NCBI RefSeq assembly: GCF_044872765.1
Contig: NZ_CP085253.1
Span: forward strand, 930,001-994,000
Length of the DNA stretch: 64,000 nt
Direction of reading: 5' to 3'
Origin: Micrococcus sp023147585
GTDB taxonomy: Bacteria > Actinomycetota > Actinomycetes > Actinomycetales > Micrococcaceae
Shown piece by piece: positions 53,843 to 61,768 of this stretch (within the stretch, counting starts at the first letter, position 1; the number at the start of each line of letters is the position of its first letter). The translations under genes were made by a program, and so were the position numbers. The notes beneath the pieces are model-generated. The model did no database searches. It saw nothing but the letters and a program-made list of their open reading frames with translations, and was not told the origin of the DNA.

Positions 53843-53956
53843 GCTTCTCCTGGCTCGGGTGGGCTTCCCTGGGGCGGGTCACCGCCATACTGCTACAGAT
53901 CCCCCGGGGCACCGGCCCCGGGCCCGGGCTCCCAGACCTGCAGCGCGCTTCCTTCC

Positions 53957-53985
53957 TTGCCCTGACACGGGGAGAGTCATAGCGT
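53957..53985 (+). promoter_or_regulatory. Promoter of the catalase-like/DyP operon
   Basis: -35 TTGCCC (53957-53962), 17-bp spacer, -10 TAGCGT (53980-53985), giving a leader of about 60 nt before ATG 54053. One of the few promoters here with a recognisable -35. Confidence 0.5.
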
Positions 53986-54052
53986 CGCAAGGGTCAGGTG
54001 CGCGGCTCCGCGCGGCGCACACGGCGCTCCAGAGAGGGAAGGCAGAGCACTG

Positions 54053-55141
54053 ATGACTGAACCGGTGACGTACACGCCCGACATCGAGCACTCGGTCGAC
54101 CGCGAGGAAGACCTGACCCGCGAGATCCTGGCCCAGATGGGCGCGGCACAGCGCCGCGCGGCGGGAGAGCACAAGCACGCCCACCGCGACGCCCACGCCA
54201 AGAGCCACGCCGTCCTCAAGGCCACGCTGGAGGTGCATGAGGGCCTGGCTCCCGAGCTGGCGCAGGGCATCTTCGCCCGTCCGGGCACCTACGAGGCGGT
54301 GGCGCGGCTCTCCTCCGCACCCGGGGACATCCACACCGACCGCACTCCCGCCCCGCGGGGCTGGGCCTTGAAGGTGCTGGGGGTGGAGGGCAGGAGGTTG
54401 CTGCCGGATCTGGACAGCCACAATCAGGACTTCCTCATGGTGAACTTCCCGACGCTCGCCTTCGGCACCGTGGCCCGCTACAAGGAGATGCTGAGCCTGC
54501 TGGAGAAGAACTCCCAGTCCCCCGAGCTGCTGCAGCGCCTGACGACGGGCGCTGCGCGCGTGGTCCGGGGTGCGGTGGAGACCGTCGGGGGGACCCCCAG
54601 CGCCACCTTGGAGGGCCTGGGGCGGGACAACGCCCACGTCCTCGGCGAGACGTACTTCACCCAGGGTGCCCTGCGCTACGGGGACCACGTCGCGAAGATC
54701 TCGCTGGCCCCGGCGTCCGAGAACGTGCGCGCCCTGACCGGCCAGGACATGAAGGTGGAGGACTTCTCCTCGATCAGCGACATCGTCGCCGACTTCTTCT
54801 CCCATGAGAGCGCAGAGTACGTCCTGCGGGCGCAGCTGGCGACCGACGCGGAGCGCATGCCGGTGGAGGACGCCTCCGTCCTGTGGGACGAGGAGGAGGC
54901 CCCGCACCAGCCCGTCGCCACCCTGCGCATCGAGGCGCAGGAGAGCTACAGCCATCCCCGCCGCGTCTACGGCGACGATGCGCTCACCTTCAACCCCTGG
55001 AACGGCGTGGTCGAGCACCAGCCGTTGGGCTCCATCATGCGCGTCCGCAAGCGCGCCTATGAGCAGTCCACCCGCTTCCGCCACGAGTTCAACGACCGCC
55101 CGGCCCCCGAGCCGACGTCGCTCGACGAGATCCCGGACTGA
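54053..55141 (+). CDS. Catalase-family (catalase-related peroxidase) protein
   Basis: 362 residues, shorter than monofunctional catalases (~480+). Catalase-fold landmarks are His52 in HAKSHAVLKATLEV, VARLSSAPGDIHTDRTPAPRGWALKVLGVEG, HNQDFLMVNFPTLAFGTV and a C-terminal Arg-x-x-x-Tyr-type haem ligand near Tyr336 (MRVRKRAYEQSTRFR). It belongs to the SrpA/'catalase family protein' group that tends to act as peroxidase rather than catalase. First gene of a four-gene operon with a DyP peroxidase; a GGGAAGG site precedes ATG 54053. The substrate is unknown. No secretion signal. Confidence 0.85.
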   Translation: MTEPVTYTPDIEHSVDREEDLTREILAQMGAAQRRAAGEHKHAHRDAHAKSHAVLKATLEVHEGLAPELAQGIFARPGTYEAVARLSSAPGDIHTDRTPAPRGWALKVLGVEGRRLLPDLDSHNQDFLMVNFPTLAFGTVARYKEMLSLLEKNSQSPELLQRLTTGAARVVRGAVETVGGTPSATLEGLGRDNAHVLGETYFTQGALRYGDHVAKISLAPASENVRALTGQDMKVEDFSSISDIVADFFSHESAEYVLRAQLATDAERMPVEDASVLWDEEEAPHQPVATLRIEAQESYSHPRRVYGDDALTFNPWNGVVEHQPLGSIMRVRKRAYEQSTRFRHEFNDRPAPEPTSLDEIPD

Positions 55142-55201
55142 TCCCGGCCTCGCCCCTCACCACTCACCACTCACCCCAAAGGATTCTCGAAGGAGGACCT
55201 C

Positions 55202-55897
55202 ATGACTGACCGCTCAGACCCCCGGCTCCAGGACGAGAGCCGTCTCGACGACATCAAGCGCGCCGTCGAGGACGCCGCCCAGGACGCCCCCACGCTGGCC
55301 AAGATCGCCCTCGAGGCGATGGTCCGCGACCACAACCCGGACCTGTCCGGCACGGCCGACTCCGCCGGCCGCGTGGGGATGCGCTCGGGCAAGGTCTCGG
55401 AGCTGACCGCGATCGCCCGCCTCAAGCCAGGCGGCGCCGAACGGCTGCAGCGCATCTTCGACCTGACCCGCGGCAACATGGACGGCGCCCAGCGCGTGTC
55501 CACGCTCCACGACATGCGCTTCGTCTTCTTCGACGACAACACCCGGATCCTCTTCGCCACGGCCTACGACGGCGACTGGGATGCGTACATCAACGACTTC
55601 GCCACCAAGATCCCCGAGCTGATGGACCTCCTCTTCCAGAACGTGGAGGGGTGGCCCGGCATCGACAGCCCGGCCGTGAAGGACTTCATCGCCGAGCACC
55701 AGATCACCGCCTCCGGGTGGTTCGTGGCGAACCCGCAGGTCACCGTGGTGGACACGCGTCGGCTGCAGCGCACTGAACACGCGGTGAACACCTTCCTGGA
55801 CCAGATGGCCGGGCGCACCGACCTGGACAAGGACACCGCGGCCGCCCTGAAGCAGCTCACCGACACGATCTCCACCCCCGAGGCGGTGGACTACTGA
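55202..55897 (+). CDS. Uncharacterised protein of the haem-peroxidase operon
   Basis: 231 residues, acidic, without signal or membrane segment. The central part (VSELTAIARLKPGGAERLQR, then VSTLHDMRFVFFDDNTRILF, FATAYDGDWDAYINDFATKI) has the look of a dimeric alpha/beta-barrel (ferredoxin-like) domain, the same fold class as DyP peroxidases and chlorite dismutases. No haem ligand is evident. I do not recognise a named family. The start has GGAGGA 6 nt upstream, and the DyP gene begins one base after its stop. It may be a partner or substrate-delivery subunit for the flanking peroxidases. Confidence 0.7.
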   Translation: MTDRSDPRLQDESRLDDIKRAVEDAAQDAPTLAKIALEAMVRDHNPDLSGTADSAGRVGMRSGKVSELTAIARLKPGGAERLQRIFDLTRGNMDGAQRVSTLHDMRFVFFDDNTRILFATAYDGDWDAYINDFATKIPELMDLLFQNVEGWPGIDSPAVKDFIAEHQITASGWFVANPQVTVVDTRRLQRTEHAVNTFLDQMAGRTDLDKDTAAALKQLTDTISTPEAVDY

Positions 55898-55898
55898 G

Positions 55899-57305
55899 AT
55901 GGGCGTGCTCAAGGACCTGAAGGAACGTTTCGATCGGGAGCGGGTCGAGCTGGACCTGGACGACATCCAGGGCCTGGTGTTGCGGGAGCGGCCCGAGCCC
56001 TACGTGGGCGCCCACGCCATGCTGACCGTGGAGGAGGCCGAAGGCGGCCGGGACTTCGTCCGCCGCCTGGCCGAGCACGTCACCTCCGCGCAGGACTGGG
56101 CCGACGACCTGCAGTCCTGGACCGGCGTGGCGATCAGCTTCGCCGGCCTGTGCGCCCTGGGGCTGCCTGAGGACTCCCTGTCCAGCTTCCCTTTGCCCTA
56201 CCAGCAGGGGATGGCTGCCCGCGCTCAGCAGCTCATGGACACCGGGCCGAACGCCCCGGAGCACTGGGACGAGGCGTTCACCCAGGACGCCTGCCACATC
56301 GCGCTGACGATCTACGCGGCCGACGCCGATGCCCTGGACGCCGCCCTGGACCAGGCGCGGCAGGTGCTGGATCACTCCACCGGAGTGACCCTGGCGGCCA
56401 CCCACCGGTTCGGGGTCGACGAGCTGAACAAGAACCCCTTCGGCTTCCGGGACTCCATCTCGCAGCCGACGGTGGCCGGCAGCGGGGTGCGGCCACAGCC
56501 GGGCCAGGAGCGCTCCATCTCCGCCGGCGAGTTCATCCTCGGCGAGAACAGCGAGACCGGCTCCCCGCTGGCCGTGCCGCAGCCGGATGTGCTGGGCCGC
56601 AACGGGACCTACGTGGTGCTGCGCAAGTTCGCCAGTCGGGTGGGCGCCTTCAACGAGTACCTGGCCTCGCAGAGCCCGGACCCGGAGGAGCAGCACCGGA
56701 TCGCCGCGAAGATGTTCGGCCGGTGGCGCAGCGGCGCCCCGCTGGTGCTCTCCCCGGACCACGACGACGAGGCGCTGGGCAACGACCCGGAGCGGCGCAA
56801 CGACTTCACCTTCGCGGACGACCCGAAGGGCCTGATGTGCCCGCACTCCAGCCACATGCGTCGCCTCAACCCGCGGGACAGCGATCTGTCGATCATGACG
56901 GACGTGAACATCAAGCGGATCATCCGGCGCTCCTCGACCTACGGTCCCGGGTGGTCGCCGGAGGTGACCTCGTCCGACGACGCGAAGGAGGACCGCGGGA
57001 TCTACTTCATCTTCATCAGCGCCCGGGCCTTCGACACGATCGAGTTCATGCAGCAGGAGTGGATCAACGGAGGCAACTTCGTCGACCTCGGCTCCGAGCG
57101 GGACCCGATCGTCGGTCTGCACGAGGACGACCCGACGCAGGGACGGTTCACCATCCCCGCCGAGCCGGCCCGCAAGCGCATCGACGGCATCACCACATTC
57201 AACCGGATGGCCGGGGGCGAGTACCTCTTCATGCCCTCGCTCAGCGCCCTGCGGTGGATCGGTGAGGGGGGCTGGACCTCGGACCAGTCGGGCGCCGAGG
57301 CGTGA
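55899..57305 (+). CDS. Dye-decolourising-type (DyP) haem peroxidase
   Basis: 468 residues. GFRDSISQP (182-190, catalytic Asp185 of the GxxDG-type motif), the proximal haem histidine in CPHSSHMRRLNPR (His319 most likely) and a distal Arg in IIRRSSTYGPGW fit DyP peroxidases of the longer C/D-like class. No Tat or Sec signal is present, so it is cytoplasmic unless encapsulated; no encapsulin gene is near. The gene begins 1 bp after the preceding stop and ends in TGATG overlap with the next gene, a tightly coupled operon. It oxidises bulky aromatic or dye-like substrates with H2O2. Confidence 0.92.
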   Translation: MGVLKDLKERFDRERVELDLDDIQGLVLRERPEPYVGAHAMLTVEEAEGGRDFVRRLAEHVTSAQDWADDLQSWTGVAISFAGLCALGLPEDSLSSFPLPYQQGMAARAQQLMDTGPNAPEHWDEAFTQDACHIALTIYAADADALDAALDQARQVLDHSTGVTLAATHRFGVDELNKNPFGFRDSISQPTVAGSGVRPQPGQERSISAGEFILGENSETGSPLAVPQPDVLGRNGTYVVLRKFASRVGAFNEYLASQSPDPEEQHRIAAKMFGRWRSGAPLVLSPDHDDEALGNDPERRNDFTFADDPKGLMCPHSSHMRRLNPRDSDLSIMTDVNIKRIIRRSSTYGPGWSPEVTSSDDAKEDRGIYFIFISARAFDTIEFMQQEWINGGNFVDLGSERDPIVGLHEDDPTQGRFTIPAEPARKRIDGITTFNRMAGGEYLFMPSLSALRWIGEGGWTSDQSGAEA

Positions 57306-57691
57306 TGCAGCTTCCGCCCCCGGGCGGCCCCGCGGGCGCCCAGCCGTGGCAGGTGGACCTGGACTGGCTGTGGGGCACCCCGCCGGGCAATGACGGCTCC
57401 CCCGCGACTCTGCGGCTGGACGTCGTCGGCCCCGGGGCGGCCCGGGCGGCCGCCGCGTGGCTGGGCTCCCTGCCCGGGGACGAGGACGACGTGCGGGGCA
57501 GGGGCGGCTGGCGCGCCGACCCGGGCGAGCAGCCCGACGCGGACGACCACGCGGTCCTGCTGCTCACCTCTGCCGGTGAAGACGTGGCGGACGGGCTGGA
57601 GGAGGCCGCCGACGACGCCCACGCGGCGCTGGCCGCCGTCGGGGGCCTCACCCTGCGGTGGACTCCCCTGCGCCGTGACCCGTCCCTCTGA
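57305..57691 (+). CDS. Small uncharacterised protein of the haem-peroxidase operon
   Basis: 128 residues, acidic and Pro/Gly/Ala-rich, no signal peptide. Recurrent WQVDLDWLWGTPPG and LTLRWTPLRRDPSL suggest a compact alpha/beta domain but no family is recognised. ATG 57305 shares one base with the DyP stop (TGATG). The preceding GTG at 57302 is out-competed by this arrangement. A hairpin terminator begins 33 bp after the stop. The consistent coupling suggests that it is part of the same functional unit, for instance an assembly factor. Confidence 0.6.
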   Translation: MQLPPPGGPAGAQPWQVDLDWLWGTPPGNDGSPATLRLDVVGPGAARAAAAWLGSLPGDEDDVRGRGGWRADPGEQPDADDHAVLLLTSAGEDVADGLEEAADDAHAALAAVGGLTLRWTPLRRDPSL

Positions 57692-57723
57692 GGCGCTCCG
57701 CCGCGTGACTTTCGCGCGAGAAC

Positions 57724-57752
57724 CCCACCAACGTGCAGGATGCGTTGGTGGG
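57724..57752 (+). terminator. Terminator of the haem-peroxidase operon
   Basis: 10-bp perfect stem (57724-57733 with 57743-57752) and 9-nt loop, directly after the last gene. Confidence 0.6.
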
Positions 57753-58662
57753 CCCCATGCGGATGACCCGTAGTAGAGGGGCTACTCATTGAAGCGGAGC
57801 CCCGCCACGATCCGCAGTCGATTCGCATCAGCGGGGGCGGTCAGCAGGAGCACCGTGAGCCCGGCCGGTTAGGGCAAGCCGTCGAACCTGTCGTGACGGC
57901 CACGCCATCCCCGATAGCCGCGCTTGTGACAAGCACGGAGGGGACTCGATCAGTCAATCCGTCGACCGCGAACCGCAGGGGTGCTGTACCGTGCGCGTCG
58001 AACCTAGTGCATTACATCGATTTAGGGACAGCCCCACCGCGCCTACAAGATGTTAAAGCAGTCGCCCGCTGTCGCGGCCAAGCACGACCGCATCCGTGCA
58101 GGCCCTGGCTACTTCGCGTGGCAGGCCCACAGCTGCTCGCTGCTCATCCGGCTACGGCGCGGGTGGACCACACACTGACGGGAAAAGCTATTTGCGGGCC
58201 GCCGCCCGCATCCAGTACAGGACGGCCTTAGTGCACTGCGCTGCATATCGAGAACGCCGAGGGGTTCGAGTTCGAGGGCTCCGCGGACCGGCAGTCCTCA
58301 AAAAACGAGCCCGCGCAACCCAGGCCGGTACAGGAGCGGAACTACACATTGGGCCTCAATCCGAGCGCCTAACGAAACCGTTTCGCATCCCCTATTGCGG
58401 ACCGTGCAGGGATGAGACACCCGGAGCCATCCGACGGTGACGTGTGTTGCGCGCCGAGATCAAGGGCGACAAGCTCTCGCTGCTAGCCGCCGGCCGGTAT
58501 CGGACGACGATCGGGTGCTCCCGCGAAAGCCAGACGCGGGCGACACGAGCGGCACCCCGGCCCGTGGCGCCGCACACGCGCACGACGACTCGCCCACGCG
58601 GCCAGACTGCACCCATCTGGAATACCTCCAAGGCCCCTGCACGACCCCCGAGGTGCCCTACA
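57753..58662. other. Decayed, non-coding-looking DNA
   Basis: About 0.9 kb without an intact gene. Codon bias is absent and base composition drifts between the GC-rich core and the low-GC module that follows. One frame (58232-58372, plus) reads CTALHIENAEGFEFEGSADR and continues to NYTLGLNPSA then TAA, which looks like the C-terminal tail of a lost protein with stops before it. Another stretch from 58447 (RAEIKGDKLSLLAAGRYRTT) is similarly orphaned. I see no tRNA, no integrase and no inverted repeats that would identify an insertion sequence. Confidence 0.5.
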
Positions 58663-58674
58663 TCACTATAGTGA
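58663..58674 (+). promoter_or_regulatory. Palindromic operator over the -10 of the DUF262-HEPN unit
   Basis: TCACTATAGTGA is a perfect 12-bp palindrome whose centre is the -10 TATAGT (58667-58672), 8 nt before ATG 58681. A protein bound there would block RNA polymerase, so autoregulation is plausible. Confidence 0.45.
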
Positions 58675-58680
58675 GACTCC

Positions 58681-59796
58681 ATGAGCACCCCTATGAACAC
58701 CACGCCCACCGAAGAGGACATTGACTTCGACGATGTCGCCTCCGAGCTTGAGGATCGTCAAAGTTCTCCCCCTACATATGAGATCGCGACATATCCCGCC
58801 GACTTCACACTGGAGGTCCTGGTCGGCAAGTGGAAGTCTAAAGAAATATTCATCCCGCCATTCCAACGAGGATATGTTTGGAATCAGGTGCAGGCAAGTA
58901 AACTCATCGAGTCATTTTTGGTAGGTTTGCCTGTGCCCTCAATATTCCTCTATACAGAGAGCGACACCGAGCGTTCCATGGTGGTCGACGGACAACAGCG
59001 CCTAAGGTCTGTGTTTTACTTCTTTGAAGGATTCTTTGGTGAACCCAATGCACGCGGTATGCGTCCCGTATTTTCTCTCAAGGGCCTCAATGAGGACTCC
59101 CCATTCGCTAACAAAACCTTTGCTGACCTTGAAAGTGAAAATGAAACTGCAGCCAGAAGACTTAAGAACAGCGTCCTACGCGCCTTTATGCTTCGCCAAC
59201 TAAACCCAAATGATGACACCTCCGTTTTTCATGTTTTTGAGAGGCTCAATACCGGTGGCACACTCCTTCATAATCAGGAGGTGAGGAATGCCATCTGCGC
59301 CGGCTCATTTAACGAGATGCTCCATGAGTGCAACAGCTATGGACCCTGGCGAAGACTGCTGGGAAAGCCCCGCCCTGACAGTCGAATGCGCGACATCGAG
59401 CTGATCCTGCGCTTCTTCGCGCTTCGACACGCGAGCGACCGTTACGAGAAGCCCATGAAGGATTTCATGTCAAAATATATGAGCACCCACAAGAATGACG
59501 ATTCGTCAACTATCGAGCAATTTCGCAAAGAGTTTCACGAAATGATCGACGTCATTGATTCCGAATTGGGGGAGCGCCCATTTCATCTGTACGCGGGATT
59601 CAACTCAAGTGTCTTTGACTCGGTGGCCGTCGCGGTGTCGAAGCACATCGACGAGATCCCCCGCGACCTTAAGAATCGATGGGACGAACTCGCTAAATCC
59701 GAGGATCTCCGGGAGAACGTGATGGGGGGGACAACAGACGTAGACCAGGTCAGGTCTCGTATACGCCTCGCGGAAGATGCCCTTTTTCATGATTGA
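58681..59796 (+). CDS. DUF262 (GmrSD-N-type/ParB-like) domain protein
   Basis: 371 residues. Family blocks are all visible: IPPFQRGYVWNQVQASKLIE (58-77), LPVPSIFLY, MVVDGQQRLRSV (100-111) and HVFERLNTGGTLLHNQEVRNA (184-204). DUF262 is a ParB/Srx-related nucleotide-binding or nuclease domain that forms the N-terminal half of GmrSD type IV restriction enzymes. Here the HNH (DUF1524) half is missing; the C-terminus is a helical region. Base composition is much lower in GC than its surroundings, with codons such as AAA, ATA and TTT, indicating recent acquisition. The stop overlaps the HEPN gene. A defence role is inferred from family and partner. Confidence 0.85.
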   Translation: MSTPMNTTPTEEDIDFDDVASELEDRQSSPPTYEIATYPADFTLEVLVGKWKSKEIFIPPFQRGYVWNQVQASKLIESFLVGLPVPSIFLYTESDTERSMVVDGQQRLRSVFYFFEGFFGEPNARGMRPVFSLKGLNEDSPFANKTFADLESENETAARRLKNSVLRAFMLRQLNPNDDTSVFHVFERLNTGGTLLHNQEVRNAICAGSFNEMLHECNSYGPWRRLLGKPRPDSRMRDIELILRFFALRHASDRYEKPMKDFMSKYMSTHKNDDSSTIEQFRKEFHEMIDVIDSELGERPFHLYAGFNSSVFDSVAVAVSKHIDEIPRDLKNRWDELAKSEDLRENVMGGTTDVDQVRSRIRLAEDALFHD

Positions 59797-60280
59797 CCTG
59801 CCGCGATCAAGCGAGATAAAGAAAACTTGTGAATCCCACATTCACGACTCCCGCGGATACGCAAGCATGTCGGCTCATGCTGCCATTGAATCAGTACTGG
59901 CTAGACACACGGCATCTGTTATATATGCGGAAGCGGAGGCAATTATCCGCGTCTTAGTAGCACAGCGCGCCGCGCATGGTACTGAGGATCCTCGAGTGAA
60001 CTCTTTCTCGAAGGTTGCGTCCCAAAGATTAATCCGGTCAATTAAGATCAGCGAACTGTCGGGTATCCTTGGTCACTTCAGCTCGGATTGCAAGAACCAT
60101 TTCTCTCAGTCGCTGACTAGCAAACAAAAAACCGATTGGGACTCTTTAATGGGCTACAGACATGACACCGCGCACGAGAATAGCGGATCTGTCGAGCACC
60201 TCACCCTCGCGGACATTGACGGCTACTTCGCCAGCATCGCCGAGGTTCTGGACGTATTTGCCGACAGCTTGCACCATTAG
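59789..60280 (+). CDS. HEPN-domain protein, putative ribonuclease partner of DUF262
   Basis: 163 residues from ATG 59789, which overlaps the DUF262 stop by 8 bp; ATG at 59777 or 59867 are alternatives. The fold is all-helical, and MGYRHDTAHENSG supplies the R-x4-H signature (Arg124, His129) of catalytically active HEPN RNases. KISELSGILGHFSSDCKNHF before it fits the RiboL-PSP-HEPN/MAE_28990-like groups, which are often encoded beside DUF262 proteins. Low GC like its partner. The likely activity is RNA cleavage triggered or restrained by the DUF262 protein; this is inference. No ribosome binding site is evident, consistent with coupling. Confidence 0.72.
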   Translation: MIDLPRSSEIKKTCESHIHDSRGYASMSAHAAIESVLARHTASVIYAEAEAIIRVLVAQRAAHGTEDPRVNSFSKVASQRLIRSIKISELSGILGHFSSDCKNHFSQSLTSKQKTDWDSLMGYRHDTAHENSGSVEHLTLADIDGYFASIAEVLDVFADSLHH

Positions 60281-60345
60281 GAGACAGTAGAGGGATGAAC
60301 GGTGACTGACACTTCAGTCGCCTGCCGGAAGAAATAGACGCCGGT

Positions 60346-60543
60346 TCACACAGATGGGAGGGCTTGGAAAAATATGAATCGGAAGTCAAATAGAACTAAA
60401 TGAGGCGGGGAAGCCGATGCCGTCTCGAGTCCACCGAGGACGAACTTAATAGCGAGGGAACCCCACCAGTCACACGAGCCGGGCAAATGAAAACGACCGG
60501 CCCACGTAGTAAACCTAAACTCCACCACGTCGCCGACCTTCAT
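60346..60543 (-). CDS. Short orphan reading frame, doubtful
   Basis: 65 codons, MKVGDVVEFRFTTWAGRFHL and on, beginning 3 bp after the stop of the truncated ABC-F copy, on the same strand. Composition is hydrophobic and Trp/Phe-rich (LVLFDFRFIFF) with low-GC codons. I recognise no family. It could be a fragment of a lost gene of the acquired segment or a chance frame; it could be translated by read-on from the ABC-F start signals. The rest of 60281-60540 holds nothing that I can support. Confidence 0.25.
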   Translation of the reverse strand: MKVGDVVEFRFTTWAGRFHLPGSCDWWGSLAIKFVLGGLETASASPPHLVLFDFRFIFFQALPSV

Positions 60544-60546
60544 GAC

Positions 60547-60864
60547 TCACGCTGTGTGCACCTTGCCAGCAGCCTCGGCGCAGCCGGTACGGCGGGCGAT
60601 GTACCCGGCGACCGTCTCCCCCGGCACCCGCTCGTGCTCCTGCGGCAGCCAGCCCACGAACGCGTCGGCCGGGGCCAGGCTGACCGTGCCGGCCTGCGGC
60701 GCGAGGTCCCCGCCGAGGATGCACAGCAGGGTGGACTTGCCCGCGCCGTTGGCCCCCACGACGCCGACGACGTCCCCGGGCGCGACCGTGAGGTCCAGAT
60801 CCTCGAAGAGCGTGCGGTGGCCGTGGCCGCCGGCGAGGCCGGAGGCGACAAGGGTGGCGGTCAT
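60547..60864 (-). pseudogene. Truncated ABC-F gene (first ~95 codons)
   Basis: The frame starts at ATG 60864 after AGGAGC and encodes MTATLVASGLAGGHGHRTLF through Walker A and the Q-loop to GYIARRTGCA, identical to the intact gene at 53842, then runs into EAAGKVHTA and stops. It lacks the signature, Walker B and the whole second domain, so it cannot be a functional ATPase. It sits 28 bp after the patatin stop, the position expected of the original ABC-F gene in a patatin/ABC-F operon. It forms copy B of the direct repeat. Confidence 0.88.
60584..60864 (+). repeat. Direct repeat, copy B (truncated ABC-F 5' end)
   Basis: Partner of 53562-53842. Identity is complete over 60590-60849; differences lie only at the edges (60583, 60589, 60850, 60859). 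Confidence 0.92.
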
Positions 60865-60892
60865 GGTGCTCCTGACGGAAGTGCGGCGGGCG

Positions 60893-61723
60893 TCAGGCCA
60901 TTCTGCCGCGACTGAGCTCCACGAGCTTCTCGGCCCGGGCGCGCGTCGCCTCCTCTCCCGCCGCGATGGCGACGCCGGAGCTGCGGAAGTCCGCGACCGT
61001 CATCCCCTCGATCGGCGGGCTGATGAGCACGTCCGGCCGGTAGAGCGAGAGACGGACGGTGGTGAGCTGGGCCTGCATGACGTCGATCGCCCGCATGGCC
61101 TGGCGCAGCGACGTGGCGGGCGAACGGCGGGTGCGGGTGCGCGCCCCGGCCTCCGGCCGCTCCAGGGGCTCGAGCGTGGTGGCATCGACGGCGATCACCC
61201 GCTGCGCGCCCAGGAAGCGCGCCCCGTCCACCGGGATCTGGTTGAGGATGCCGCCGTCCACCAGCACGGAGTCCCCCACGGTCACGGGCTCCAGCGCGCC
61301 GGGGTAGGCGGTGGTCGCCTGAATCGCGGTGATGAGGTCCCCGGTGTGCAGGTAGCGGGTCTGGCCCTCGACGACGTCGGCCGCGGTCAGCACCAGGGGG
61401 ATCTGCAGCTCCTCGAAGGTGTCCGGGAGCAGCTCGCGGAGCCAGGCCCGCAGCCGCTGGCCAGAGAGGATGCCGCCGGTCAGGCCCCAGTTGATGAGCC
61501 GCGGCCAGTCCACGCTCCGCGCGATCTTCTCGAGCGAGGCGGCGTCATGACCGGCGGCCATGAGCGCGCCGAGGAGGCCGCCCATGCTCGTTCCCGCGAG
61601 CACGTCCGGGCGGATGTCGAGCTCCTCGAGCACCCGCCAGACCCCAATGTGGCACAGCCCGCGCGCTCCTCCGCCGCCCAGGGCGAGGCCCAGCCGACCC
61701 GTGGGCCGTTCGTCACGCATCAT
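60893..61723 (-). CDS. RssA-like patatin phospholipase
   Basis: 276 residues. LALGGGGARGLCHIGVWRVLEE (oxyanion loop 16-22), Ser46 in AGTSMGGLLGAL and Asp156 in VLVDGGILNQIP give the complete Ser-Asp dyad. This is the bacterial RssA/YchK branch, distinct from the patatin at 27 kb. No signal peptide. The start is ATG 61723 or the adjacent ATG 61720. The original downstream gene was probably ABC-F, whose truncated copy begins 28 bp on. Confidence 0.88.
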   Translation of the reverse strand: MMRDERPTGRLGLALGGGGARGLCHIGVWRVLEELDIRPDVLAGTSMGGLLGALMAAGHDAASLEKIARSVDWPRLINWGLTGGILSGQRLRAWLRELLPDTFEELQIPLVLTAADVVEGQTRYLHTGDLITAIQATTAYPGALEPVTVGDSVLVDGGILNQIPVDGARFLGAQRVIAVDATTLEPLERPEAGARTRTRRSPATSLRQAMRAIDVMQAQLTTVRLSLYRPDVLISPPIEGMTVADFRSSGVAIAAGEEATRARAEKLVELSRGRMA

Positions 61724-61768
61724 GGGCCCAGCGTGCCACGGACGTGACCGTGAAGGGAGCGATGCCGG

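Larger units (their letters stand above)
53843..60864. mobile_element. Candidate acquired 7-kb segment bounded by the ABC-F direct repeats
   Basis: The segment carries the haem-peroxidase operon, 0.9 kb of decayed DNA, the low-GC DUF262-HEPN pair and the truncated ABC-F copy. Recombination between the repeats would delete exactly 7,022 bp and leave one intact ABC-F gene behind the patatin gene. No integrase, transposase or terminal inverted repeats are visible, so the mechanism is open; only the repeat structure and base composition support it. Confidence 0.5.

Noticed and set aside
57724..57752. Inverted repeat considered as an attachment or insertion-sequence end
   Set aside because: It directly follows the last gene of the peroxidase operon, has a terminator-like loop, and no partner copy is found at the other end of the segment.
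53843..60864. Search for an integrase, transposase or tRNA target in the acquired segment
   Set aside because: No such gene or tRNA-like sequence is visible, so I do not call it an integrative element of a known class.
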